DNA of 64,000 nucleotides from Ceratorhiza oryzae-sativae. Lineage: Eukaryota; Basidiomycota; Agaricomycetes; Cantharellales; Ceratobasidiaceae. The stretch spans positions 91,080-155,079 of the forward strand of contig JARWMV010000036.1 of assembly GCA_030998015.1 (NCBI GenBank), read 5' to 3'. The position numbers were made by a program, and so were the translations under genes. Shown here piece by piece: positions 34,122 through 46,000 of this stretch; position 1 is the stretch's first letter, and every line of letters starts with the position of its first letter. The notes under the pieces were generated by a model that worked only from the letters and a program-made list of their open reading frames with translations, had not been told where the DNA came from and did no database searches.

Positions 34122-36266
34122 TTAGGACGGTGGGAGGTTTTTGGAAACGTCAAACGTGCGGTCAAACATCGTTTGATCGAACTCGGTGATCTGGCCTTCG
34201 ATCGCAGGTTCCTTGAGACCAGCTTCCCAGGTTTTGACTGTCCGCATAATGTACATCCAGATTGAAAGGTAATGTTCTGTGCCAAATAGCAAGCACAAGG
34301 TCCTGTCCCAAGCCCAGATTGACAAACGAGCCACCAACCTGTCCTGAAGTTCTCCCCGCTGTGCCATTGGGATGACCACAGCTGCGGTGAACATCTCCAG
34401 CAAGCATATCATGGGGATTCACTCCTTTGCTGTCGGGAGGATCGCTTCAATGGGGAGCAAGAATTGGATCACAACACCAAGCGTTGCAGGATTCCCCCAC
34501 ATACTATATGGCCACCGCTCAATCAACCACTCACGAAATCCTATCTTCGAGACCCCTTGTGACACATGGAACAAAAAGATATTCTGGCATACCTGCCGGG
34601 CCTCCACAACCACAGGTTCATGCAGTGCTCCTGGGCTGCAGGTTGCATGGACGTCGTCCGTAAAAATATCTGGCATCAGTGTGGCTATCGCAGCTGCACT
34701 AATGCCTGGTCTTGGATTGGACACTGTTGGGGAAGCCACTGGCTCATTGACAACAGTGGGAAGGGTAGAAGGGGTGTTAGTTGTCATTGCGGTCTCAACT
34801 GTGTCGTCCTGCGTACGGCCGCCTTTGTGAGTGGTAGCATTTGGAGGGGGATCGAGAGGCTGTGTTGTAGGCGATGGGGTGTCAAGTGACATCAGTGACC
34901 CGTCTAGGGCGCGATCCAGCGCTCCGGCGGAATCCTGTATTTATGATACTGATGAATCAATGTGCTAGGATTTCTTTTCCTCGGGTACTCATGATTTGTT
35001 TGGAGCCTGAAGGCCCGCTTGAAACGCTTGATCCAATCGCTGGCTTGCTCAACGGTGGTGCTGGTAAGCAAAAAGAATTAAATTTTGTTTCGAGTTCGAC
35101 CTGTCAACATTTGGATGCTCACCTCCCATTGGCACATTTACACTCCCAGCAACCCCAGGCTTGGGGCTGGCGCCTTCCTCTGATACAGACCGAGACGCCA
35201 GGTCCTGCCCCAGTACGATATCCTGCTCCTTGCTCGTCTGGGTATCTTCTGTCCTTCAAGCCTGTGTTCAAATATATTAGCCTTGCTGAGTCCCCCTCCC
35301 CCGTCACACCGCTCACCTCCTCTTCAACGTGCGTATCCTGTATGCAGAGCGGAATCGTGTTGGAGGATTTCACAATCTTCCTCCGTTTTTTTGCTTTCTC
35401 CCCATGGTACTTGTCATCCTTTTCTTGCTTGTTCCAGGGGAGCCTGGATTGATCTGGTTCGCCACGGTCATACCTTTGAACCACCAAAGCAAACCGTGGG
35501 TAAAGGTTCCACTCAATCCACCATGACGGACAAGGATCGTGTCCTTGAAGATCCTTGAACAGCCATGCAAACATTCTGTTGTACCTGTATGACGTGATGA
35601 AATTGTCCCAAATTGGCTCGTACGCCATCATTGGGATCAGAGGGACATATAAATATTTGGCAGTTTCAAAACACAAAACAGGAAATTCGCTTTGGGAAGC
35701 AAGTGAGTTTTGAACATCTTAGAGAAAAAGTGAAAATTGCAGATGCTCACCCACTAGCAAAAAATTCAACCCTCTGAACACAGGAGTTTGTCGGAAACAC
35801 CGACATGGCTTCGGTAAGAACTGGAAAACCTTCTAGCTCCCAATATCCACTTGCGACAACGTTGTGGGTATTGGAGTCGCTTAGAGGTGCAACAATTCCC
35901 ATGAGCTTGACACCTCTCCAGTCGGGTTTTGAAGGGTTAGGGGTATAAAGGGCCCCCATTTTTGTTAGTTTGAATGTGTTGATTGCACGCACAATCACTT
36001 CAAGCCATGTCCTGGTCAGTAGAAAGTATCAAAAGCAGTTGAGACTCACGGTGCCGTCCCTTGTGACCTTCTTCTACCATCGCCTTCCGTTTCCCCTTCT
36101 TACTGGAACCTCTGGCCGCTGGCTGCTCGATTTCTTCTGGACTATATTCAGACAGCAACACCATCAATTCTGGTACGAAAGTCCATTCCGCGTCCTCAGC
36201 AGGCACAGCGGATGGCCCAGCTTGCCCTCCCCTTGACTTCTGAGCTGCAGTGTGGGTTCGGGCCAT
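34122..36266 (-). CDS. multi-exon gene of unknown function
   Basis: Minus-strand exons can be chained. ATG 36266 (MARTHTAAQKSRGGQAG) opens an acidic start with a basic KKGKRK stretch. The 35998-35747 exon encodes YTPNPSKPDWRGVKLMG. A GTGAGC...CTAAG intron leads to 35710-35119, with WLFKDLQGHDPCPSWWIEW and a basic EKAKKRRK segment. Another GTGAGC...ACCAG intron follows, then TTVEQASDWIKRFKRAF and a Thr/Pro-rich linker. The last part (34412-34122) is helical and hydrophobic. A TGA at 34419 lies in frame between the last two pieces and may be inside an intron or a true defect. I do not recognise a domain. A DNA-binding or scaffold role would be guesswork. Confidence 0.5.
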
Positions 36267-37964
36267 GATTCAGAGTGTAAGTCAATTGTTTCGGGTGGTG
36301 GGTAAGGGCTCGTGTGACGCCATCACATGCGTTTAAACAAACGCAAACACGTGCCGCTGGAACACCACGGTGACTCAGGGTCTGTTCTCTTGTGCCTCAA
36401 ATGGACCCAGTTTGTCAGGTGCTGTAAAAAATAGACCATTGGCGGACGGTGGTTAAGGTACATGGCTTGCAACATTAGAGTGGTGAAGGCTGAATTGTAG
36501 CACAGTTGTCAAACATATTTTGTTATAATATTGGTAAAGTGAAATGTATTCTGCATTACATGGATTTCAAGACGCGAGCAACGTTATACCTCCAGACACT
36601 ATCACTCACTCGGCGTCTGTTCAAAAGTAGGCTCAATATCGCATGAGGCCAAGTTGATGACACACACACCATTGTGGACCAGGATCAGCCCGCTTTCCTC
36701 ACCAGGGGCACTTGCACAGGGAAGGCCAGACTGATGACTCTTGAATTGGCCTAGAGGTTTTTTAGGAAAAAAATATTGTGTGTGACACAAAACACCCACT
36801 GTCAAGACCGGTCAGGCTAGCCCCCTTACCTGTGCCTTCTTCAGCTAGGTGCGCTGCCACTATGAAACATTAGGTACTGCTGTTAGGAGTGACGGCCGAC
36901 CTATACTTACTTGACTTCATTGGAGCCTTTCCGCTGGTACATTTTCGGTTGGTCTGTTTAGTGTGTGGCATGGGGTTGTAGTGGCAAGAGTCAGCCTTCC
37001 GCTCAGCATGTGACTCCGACTTTCAATGTGTGAAATTAAACAACACTTGCTGAACTTGCACAATCATCAATAGCGATGATGTGACAACCATTGATGGTTG
37101 GCTGCTTAAGCGGCTACTGATGGCAGGGTCGATTGGTGAAATATTTCTACTGTCAATCCATTATTAGAAAAAGCAGAGAGACGCCCCAGTATTGTCTCGG
37201 TCTCGCTTGAATCTGTCAAGGTGCAAGGTGTGAGATTGCGATGTAAGATGTTTCGTAGTACTCCGTAAAGAAGTGAAATGTATATTACTGACGGTTATTC
37301 ACACTGGTACATAACCCTTGATATCAGCTATTTACTGGGGGGTCTCCTTGGCTCGGATTTGGCTCAGTTCATAATGACAAGTGAAATGTAAATTACTGGA
37401 AGCCAAGACCATAGGAAGGAGCTAAACGTACCATTCTGATGTGATGTCCAGCACATCTCTCATTGAACTGATCATGCCCAGAGGGCATATTACCTGACAG
37501 TGGTATGAGCACAATGCGTAAAACCTGAAATAAATAGGTGTACTGAAGGACCAGCATGTCTATGCTATTTTTCCTTTTGGAATGCTTTATTGTGCAGCTG
37601 TTTCATGTGCTGCGGGGAAGATTTCACAAAACGCAGTTGAATGCAAAGTAAAGACACAATGAAGGTTTTTTATAATCTTGTTTCAACTCATATATCTTAT
37701 TTCAGCTGTTTTTCACTTGGCCTTCCAAGCATAATGTTCACGTTTGTCTTGGACTACCTTTGGACCGCCCTCACCAAACTTCCTCCTGCTATTCCTGACT
37801 GTCCAACTCTTGATGTTCGTCCTTTTTTTCCATCAGATGCCGGCATGGAGACAACGGAGAGCATCGATGATGCTGTCCACTTTGAATTTGAGCACATGTT
37901 TGGTCCCAAAGTTCACATGTTGACTTTGCCCAAAGCCAGGTTATTAAGGCAGAGTAGGGCCAGG
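36267..37964. other. spacer with one unassigned ORF
   Basis: A plus-strand frame at 37641-37967 (108 residues, hydrophobic start, acidic end FEFEHMFGPK) is the only notable frame. It has no recognisable domain and no support beyond openness. Nothing else is evident. Confidence 0.4.
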
Positions 37965-38065
37965 TAGGGAACAGGAAACCAGGTAGGGAACAGCAAAACC
38001 AGGTAGGGAACACCCCAGTATGTGGGAACTCCCACCTGGGGAGCAAGGTAGGGAGAACCCAGGAT
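37965..38065. repeat. short tandem repeat with CCAGGTAGGGAAC core
   Basis: The core CCAGGTAGGGAACA recurs at about 37970, 37989 and 38010, with degraded forms to 38060, in steps of roughly 20 bases. It precedes the 108-bp array. Confidence 0.75.
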
Positions 38066-38164
38066 GAGAAACCAAGGCAAAGAACACATAAGCAAGTTCA
38101 TCATGACTCAGGACCAAGGACAATACAACAAAACCTCTGTACTGGTACATACAGGAAGAAAGCA

Positions 38165-38690
38165 GGGAGCCATTTGCAATATGACTTCCCTAACCTGACG
38201 ATAGTGGCTGTGCCCAAGTCGAACCAGTGCTGCCTTCACAAGTGCGTATCCAGTGTGCACACCAGACATGCAGAGCACAAATTGCAATATAATTTCCCTA
38301 ACCTGATGATAGTGGCTGTGCCCAAGTCCCACTGGTGCTGCCTTCACAAGTGCGTACCCAGTACGCACACCAGACACACAGAGCACAATTTGCAATATAA
38401 TTTCCCTAACCTGATGATAGTGGCTGTGCCCAAGTCCTGCTGGTGCTGCCTTCACAAGTGCGTACCCAGTATGCACACCAGACATGCAGAGCACAAATTG
38501 CAATATAATTTCCCTAACCTGATGATAGTGGCTGTGCCCAAGTCCCACTGGTGCTGCCTTCACAAGTGCATACCCAGTACGCACACTGGACACGCAGAGC
38601 ACAAATTGCAATATAATTTCCCTAACCTGATGATAGTGGCTGTGCCCAAGTCCCACCAGTGCTACTGGGAGTCGGCACGCTTTGCATGCC
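38165..38690. repeat. 108-bp tandem repeat, about 4.5 copies
   Basis: Unit starts, judged from GTGCTGCCTTCACAAGTGCG, lie near 38226, 38334, 38442, 38550 and 38659, exactly 108 bases apart. The unit length is a multiple of three and lacks stops in more than one frame, so long frames of 36-residue repeats appear on both strands. I treat these as artefacts of the repeat. The last copy ends in a hairpin GGGAG...CTCCC around GGCACGCTTTGCATGCC. A diverged single copy sits at 42195-42310. Confidence 0.88.
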
Positions 38691-39249
38691 ATCTCCCACG
38701 GTTTACATAAGCAGATCCATACGAAAAGTGGCACACATCCTGTGTGATACATTGACCATGTTATCAAACAATGTATAAGTGCTAGAATGAATGAAAAAGT
38801 GTACCACATGACATAATAGAGATCAGTGAACCAGTATTTTAACATACAGACCAAGCAACAAGTTCAAGAATTGGACGTGTGATACATGCGCAGTGAGCCT
38901 TGCATTAAGCAGAAATCAGAGTGACAGATTGAGTTTGAATATATTTCAAGGCCATCTCTGAGACAAAAACCCTCTTTTCAGCAACTTTGAGCTTACTGGT
39001 ACTTGGGAAACCTTTCTTGTTGGTGAGCACCTGTCAATATACTTTGATTTGATCGTTGAGTTCGACTCCCTTTAGCTTCATTATGTTGTCCTGATTAAGC
39101 TCAAGTCGAATCTCAGCAACATGCTCTTGCCTCTGGATTTGCTGATCTAGCCTTTTCTCTTGTGCAACTTTGTTTTTTTCTGCTTCCTGCACTGCAGCAA
39201 TAACCAACCCTGTTTTTCACACTTCTTCAAGCTTTGAGGAGTCAATGTG
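38691..39249. other. spacer between 108-bp array and mobile-type gene
   Basis: It probably holds the 3' end or UTR of the minus-strand gene that follows. No motif was recognised. Confidence 0.4.
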
Positions 39250-41480
39250 TCATGCCTCCACTGGAACCCACGCATACTGCTCATCTGTAAATGTTGTCTC
39301 CATGTAGTCTTCAGTGTTGTTTGTATGATTCATCATCAACGCATTATACTTGTGTAATGTCAGATGTGGAAATCCTCTTGTCCAGACATGCCAGGTTCCT
39401 AGTGCACCTTTGCTGACATCATTTGTTGGCCACATAAGTGCTAGTTCATGCTCCTCAGGGCTCAGTGAAGCTAGTGACCCATCTGCTGAGAACTCTTCTG
39501 TAAAGCAAACCCATGTCTGTAGTGCACCACAACAAAATGCAACAAATAAGTCCTTGAGATATGGCAGCTCTGCCTCATACTGCCGGAGCGCAAGGATTAC
39601 TTCTGGATTGTGCCACTCAGTACCATCAAGTGTGGCCATAGCAGGAAGTGCCTTCGCATTCAGAACATGGGCAGGATTTTCAATAATTGAGGTGAGGTGG
39701 CGTTGGACTGTGTTGTGTAAATCAGCTAGATTGGCAAGGCCTTTTCCAGCAATAGTTGCTGTGCAAACAAGCCGCATATACAGCTTGGAAATAATTTGAC
39801 TGTAGAGCAATATAACAAGAGGCTCAGCCAGTGTTGCAGGGCAATTAAGACCCTTCACCACATTGTTCTCCATATGGTTCAAGACTCCAGATGACTTCTT
39901 CTGTTTACAGTGTTCCATAAAATCAATGTATGCACGACGTAGTGTGCAAAGTTCAGTTGCAGCATCAATATAGGAGCCATATCGAACATTGCTAGTATCT
40001 GGAAAATGTTGGAATCAATGATGATATAATCTAAAGAAATCTACATGACTATCTTGATGACCTTTCTTGTTGTCTTTGTGGTTGAAAATGGCACCTGCAA
40101 GACTACAAAGCTTTATCGCACCAGCCTCTGAAACTGCGATAGCTCGCTGCTCCGCAGGCAATTGATCAATTGAGATCTTTGAAAGCGCAACTGTAGCATT
40201 GTTATCCTTGTTAAACAGAACTGCGGGCAGGGTGAGAGACAGGGTTTCTTTCCAAAATGCAAGCATGCTGGAAGCACCACCTTTGGCTGCATTCATATCT
40301 TTATGGGCACAGCATCCACCCCAAACCACCCAACGGCGATCAAGCTGGATACCTGGTAGACTCTGATTAAAGTCTCTGATTCCTAGCTGAGTAACAATCT
40401 TCTGGTACTCAGCTGCACAAAGATTTTCTTGATCAGCATTAGACAAGGTAGCAAACATGTCTGCACCACCCGCAGCTAATTCAGAGCTAGTCTGTATATC
40501 TAGATAGACCTTTTCAGCTTCAGCGCTTTCTAAGTTCAGCAGCGCTAGGTTGCCTAAATGCGCTATCCAAGACTCTTTTTTCATTCTTGTTCTAGATGAG
40601 CTACTTTGAGCTGACCTTTTGTGTGATCCCCATTAGCACCACATAGTTTCCATGCAACATCCGAGGCAATCATATTGGTATTCTGAGAACTAGGACCTTT
40701 AGGGGCACATCTAGTAGTGTTGCATAAGTCCTCAACAGAATTTTTAAATGTTGTGACCTGTGTCTTGCTTGTATGGTCTGGAGTTGACTGGACCACAAGA
40801 AGTAGCTGCCGGTGAGTTCCCTCAGTATTTGCCATTATGTGCATACTACTGAAGTTAACATTGCGCTGCAATGTCAAGTCCATGCTGGTGGTAACACCTA
40901 CATATATGTGCATGAGTAGCTATTAGTTAAGTCCTGTGATTTAATCAAACCTTGCGCTTTTGACAGTATCTCTGTAGCTTGGATTTTTGCACCAACACCA
41001 CCTTCTAAAATAAAACGGCCAACAGAGCGCAGTGAAGGTATAAGCCCAACATTTATCCCAATGGCTAATGCACACATTCGGATGACCTTTGGGACCTGAA
41101 CTGTAGACACCCCAGCCATTGCCAGCCTCTGCGATAGGCTCCAAATTTGAACACTGTAAGCACCAGACAGTTTGGTTTTGAATCACAACTTTTGCTGGGT
41201 GTTTTTTGACCTTTTAGCCAGCATATGCTGACAAGAGTCTTCAGCAGTGCAGGTTCTTTTCTTCCAGCTATCTTTGGACTCCTTGTACCATTCAGCTTTG
41301 CTCTTCAAGCGACAAATATTGCCAGCATGCTCTATGGTTTGTTTGTTCAACAAAAGGGTAAGATTATTGAGCTTTGTTTGGGTATTCTTGTTTTTTTTAG
41401 CATATAATGTTGCCTTCTTCTTTGATTGTGCAGCAACCTTCACAAGATTGCGCTTCTGGGCAAATATATGCAAGTACCAA
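39250..41480 (-). pseudogene. multicopy Agaricomycete mobile-type protein (unknown catalytic family)
   Basis: Reading leftward: a Lys-rich coiled-coil N-terminus (41473-41183); an MCALAIGINVGLIPSLRSVGR segment; TSMDLTLQRNVNFSSMHIM; PDHTSKTQVTTF; then WGGCCAHKDMNAAKGG with conserved Cys/His/Lys; LAGAIFNHKDNKKGHQDS; and a C-terminal helical part starting YGSYIDAATELCTLRRAYIDF and NHMENNVVKGL. From memory of fungal genomes, this order recurs in many near-identical hypothetical proteins of mushrooms and allies, which suggests a transposon-encoded gene. I cannot name the Pfam family. A one-base frameshift at 40581-40584 and at least one intron near 40000 separate the pieces, so this copy is probably inactive. 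Confidence 0.6.
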
Positions 41481-42194
41481 GTGGCAAGAATCTTACTTCA
41501 GGCTAGAAGTTTTTTGAAGCGCTTCAAGTCCTGTGCCTGCAAATCACAGATAGCACTCCCAATCTGACATATTTAAGTAGCATACATACATGGGGCATGT
41601 TAGCAAGGTTTGATCAGTCTGGCATATAACTAACATGTTCTGTGCTGCTTGTTGGCTGGCTGTCTCTTCCACGCTGAAGGACAGCTTTCTGGCATTGAGT
41701 TTTGTTCTTCTGGCCCCGTTTGGGAATAAAAGTTGATTTAGGACGCATTGTAGTTGCCTAGGTAGTAGATTGGGGCAATCAGTGTGCTTCTACTGGGGTA
41801 GAAGAATGCAAGAGTGCCGATGACGATGAAGTAAACCATATTACCAATGCATTGAACCAAACAATAACAAGCAAAAATTGTGCAGAAATGAATTTGAGAA
41901 ACATTCATGACGCATTTGGTAGGCATAAATATAACTTCTCATAATGTTATATGACGTGACTGGGCAGACTTTGGTAAGGTCGGTTTTTGGTTGCACACTC
42001 TAATATCATGAATTTGCATACACTTGGACTATCTACATTTTGATACAGCTAATATAAACAGTTTCCACCCTTACCATTTCTCTTACAGACACATGCAATT
42101 AAGTATTATGCAACTTCAGGTGCTTCAAAGTTTTCTGTTGTCAACAATTGAGAGGTCGATTATGTGTGCCATTTTTCTACATCAATGACAACAT
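41481..42194. other. spacer upstream of the mobile-type gene
   Basis: This is a possible 5' flank of the minus-strand gene. A short minus frame at 41738-41926 has a hydrophobic stretch but nothing recognisable. Confidence 0.35.
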
Positions 42195-42310
42195 GTGACC
42201 TGGGGGTACAGCACGCAAAGCATGCCAACCCCCAGTGCTACCTTCAAAAGTGCACTCCCAGTATGCGCACGGGATGTGCAGAGCACAATTTGCAATATAC
42301 TTCCCACTCA
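42195..42310. repeat. diverged single copy of the 108-bp repeat with hairpin
   Basis: GGGGGTACAGCACGCAAAG, then CATGCCAACCCCC, forms a hairpin. It is followed by AGTGCTACCTTCAAAAGTGC and GCAGAGCACAATTTGCAATA, matching the 38.2-38.7 kb unit in the same orientation. The two repeat sites bracket the mobile-type gene, so they may mark the ends of one element. Confidence 0.7.
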
Positions 42311-42520
42311 AAAAATATAAGGTGCTGTGACCAAAAACAAAAGACTCATGCACAAAACTAAAACAAAAAAATCAATCATAAGCTCCCACCAAAGCAATGC
42401 AGCAAAAAATTAAAGATAAAAAATGACAATGGGCATCCAGCCACACCTTGCCAAAGTGGGTTCCTACACTTACAAGTGGTAGACGCTTGTGTGTCCCACA
42501 CACATATTATTACTGCCCTT

Positions 42521-42645
42521 TCAGTCATCAGCCACCACCAACTGGGTGCTCTCAGACAAGGGCGGCAATGGGCAGTTTGCAACAATGTGTCCCTGCTTCC
42601 CACAGTAGTGACATGTCTGCTGGTCCTCCAGAAATGCAGGTAAAC
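42521..42645 (-). pseudogene. CCHC zinc-knuckle exon fragment
   Basis: The minus strand encodes CHYCGKQGHIVANC (C-x2-C-x4-H-x4-C) followed by a Pro-rich tail and a TGA at 42521-42523. It may be the last exon of a larger gene or a gag remnant. It lies just downstream of the SNF2-type gene on the same strand, but no splice link was proved. Confidence 0.5.
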
Positions 42646-43066
42646 AAGTGTATATGCAAGTGAGGGCATGATAAATGAAAATCTACCAACACATATAAAT
42701 GAGCAGTACTGTACAGTCAAGCCACACATGTGCACCATATGTGCCCCATGACAACTGAATTCCAACAATGTGAGTTCCACCCTTGCTAAGTTGTTAAGAA
42801 GGCATATCCAAGCAATTCTAATGCTGAGAGGAAACAAAGGTACAGAGCACCACATGAGAGAGAAAACAGCAATCCGGCCACCCTGGGCAAGGCCCTGCAG
42901 GATATGTAGGCCAGGTGATTTAGCTGAGCGGTCTACTCTAGGGCACGTGCTGTGTTTTGTGAATTGGTTCAATGTGTAAAATGAAAATAAAATTCAACAA
43001 ATAACAATAAGAGACAATCGTCCATTTCTCCCAGAGTGTACTTCCACATGCAGGGTCCACTAATCA

Positions 43067-46000
43067 CTAGTCAAACATACTGGGTCTTGGACAAAAGATT
43101 GGCCCATGTGGTTGCAAAGATGGCCCAGATAGCTCTTCATCCCATTGCTTCAATTTGGCAGTTTTGTCACCTGCCTTTTTGGGATTTCCCCCTGCCAATG
43201 CTGATTTCTTCACAAAGCCAGAACGCTTGTGCTTCTGTGACCCCTCCGCCACTGTGTTGCTCATACCACCAACCAGCTGCCCACTCCCACTGCCCATCAG
43301 CCAATGCACACCTGTATGAGACCTATCAAATAGATCCCTAGATGCATCTGCTGGTTGGATGCTCTGGGCCTTTGGCCTTGCACAGGGCCTGCTACTACCT
43401 GTTGGAAGTAAGACCTCAGCTGGCTTGGCAAATTGACTGGTCGGGTGAAAGCTGGATGGACCTGGAACCCCCTGAGCGTTAGTCCCTGACTTCATCTGGG
43501 TTCCGTGATGTTGAACATTTGGGGTGGTCACCAGCGGTGGGGAGGTAAGCTGCTGTTGTGTCGTTGGTGGTGGTGAGGGAGAGGAGGCAGGTGGTGGGGA
43601 TGAGGAGACTGGCACAGGAGATGAGGAAGGCAGCAGCAGCAGTGAGGCAAGTGGCAGGGGAGGGGAGGATGATTGCTCTGAGGCAGTTCGATTGGTCAAG
43701 TGGGACTGTGGCTGATTCCATGCCGCATGAGCCATACGCTCATCATGTGCAGTCACTGCAGCTAAATCTGAGTGTTGCAGAGAGCATGGCGGCATAGGTG
43801 TGGAAGCAGATGGGCTGTGGAGTGAGCCTCTGCCACTGTGTGAACCAAGGTGTGCAGGGTGAGAGCCTCAACCACACTGGCCGCGGAAGACTGCCCTGTG
43901 TTTTGATGGCTGGGAGGATGCTGCAGCTGGGGCTGGTGCTGAATGTGCAGGCCTGGGAGCTTGGTCTTCAAGGTTGCTGCTCTCCATTTCCTTGTGCTTT
44001 CGAGCTGCAACCTTTGTCTGCTTCACCTTGGGAACACCAGCCAATTCAACAGGCTCCTCCAGTGGCTTGTCTGTTGCATCCTCCATCTGAAGGTCATGCT
44101 TGACAGACTCCCAGGTGCAGTGCGCCTCATACAGCTTCCACTCCACTTGTAGGAATTTATCCGACAAGGCTGCTTTGCTGCCTGCATAACCAGCCAGCAC
44201 TATATCTGGCCCTCCAGGGGAGATGACATCCAACACCAGTACCTGGTTCACCTGTCCAAGCTGCCAGAGATGCCCAATCATTTGCTGCTTCTCCAAACCT
44301 GACCACATTGGGCTCTGTGAGGGTTGAGTGATGAGCCAATTCTTGTCGGTGACCTATATCCACACGCACCATGAAAATAAGCACACTGGCATTCTCCAGG
44401 TTCAGTCCTGCACTGCCCACTTTGCTGATCAGCAATATCTGGTGCTGACAGCTGGTCTTGAACACGTCCACCACCTTCTGGCACTTTTCTGTATCCATGT
44501 GTCCATGGTACTCAAGACATGACCGCCCGCCTAACTCAAGCATCTATATTGTTGCCGCATGCACCATCAGTGTAAGCTTCAGCAGTGCGCAAGATGATTC
44601 TCACCTTTTTGACAATGCGCATATGTGACCTGAACTCAACATAGATCACAAACTTACGGGGAGCCAACAATGGTGGAGCACAAGCTTGCAGCTCCTCCAC
44701 CTGTATGTCCCACTTGCCATCCTTCCAATAGATGGGTGGTTTGGGATTGCCATCCCAGTACTCAACAATAAGTCCCCTCAATGTCCTCAAGTGACTCGAG
44801 AGATGCTGCTCAAGATTGTCTGCAGTCCAATGGTTGGCTGCCTTCTGGGTCAGTGTTCTGCTCTTGAGGCCTTGGCTCTTCTCCTTCCGTGTCATCTCAA
44901 CCAAGCTGCTCAGCATGTAGGCATTCCGTAGCCTTGTCATGAAGCCCTGCACACATAGGTTTAGCTATGAGAAAGCATCCTTAATACTTGAGCCCTGCCC
45001 AACTCACGTCCCACTTGAGCACGCTGGAGCTGAACACTTCTCCTCTGTTGACAATCAACATCAGCTCAATCCGAAAGGGTGCGGTTGGTCTCAAACTCAC
45101 CTTGCCCTCTGAGCCTTGTGTTCCTCATGAACCTTGTTCACCTTGTCAACAACTTCCTGTTCAGAATGGTCCAATGCGGTCCATACGATGACTTGAACAT
45201 ATGGCTGGATGTTCATGAGGGGTTGACCATCTGCATCCAAGGACCTGCCTGTTCGCCGAAGAATAACCAGGTGCATGGCCTCCCGCAGCTTGTCAACTGA
45301 TGTTTCATTGACATACTCAGTTTTGAGGATCTTGAGCTGGTCCTTGCTCTGGTACCAATCCCTCACACTTGTCTCAACCCTGGCAATTTCTTGCAGCTGA
45401 TCCTGGGACTGCTCTGAACATATATCTGCCATGTCGTCCTGGATTGCCTGCTCAATGATGGTGGCTGAGTTGTCATTCCATTCCGCAGTTGCCTCCTTCT
45501 CTGCCGCACGCATTTCATGGAAAAGCTTCACTCCCACATTGCCAATGAGTGGCTGATGGTGAAGGAGGCGCCCTTGAGCTGCGATGTCCTGGTATTTATC
45601 ACATGAGACACCAATCATTGTGCAGCTGAAGTATGCAGCATGTACCTTTGATCCTGTGAAGATAGGTGTTGCTGTGGTGGCAATCTGCACCAATGAGTTG
45701 GCAGACAGCTTGAGGCAAGCCAGGCTAGTCATTCTACTGTTCCGAAGGAGATGAGACTCATCATAGGCAACCAGGACAAACTTCTGGTTCCAAATCGTTC
45801 CTGCAAGTGATTTGCCTGGTAGAGGTACAAGCACTCTGGGGTCCCCAGCTGCCACCTGTTCCTGAGCCGCTTGGCTCCTGCTCCTCTCAGGCTTCTTGAA
45901 GTACTTCATGGCCTCAACCTCAAGAGCCTGAGAGGCAAGAAGGCTTTAGTGGTCATCCTACTTGGACAAGATCAACTCACCGACTGATCTGCAATCACAA

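Noticed and set aside
38174..38710. 36-residue repeat proteins on both strands
   Set aside because: They result from a 108-bp unit that is a multiple of three and stop-poor. No start, domain or splice support.
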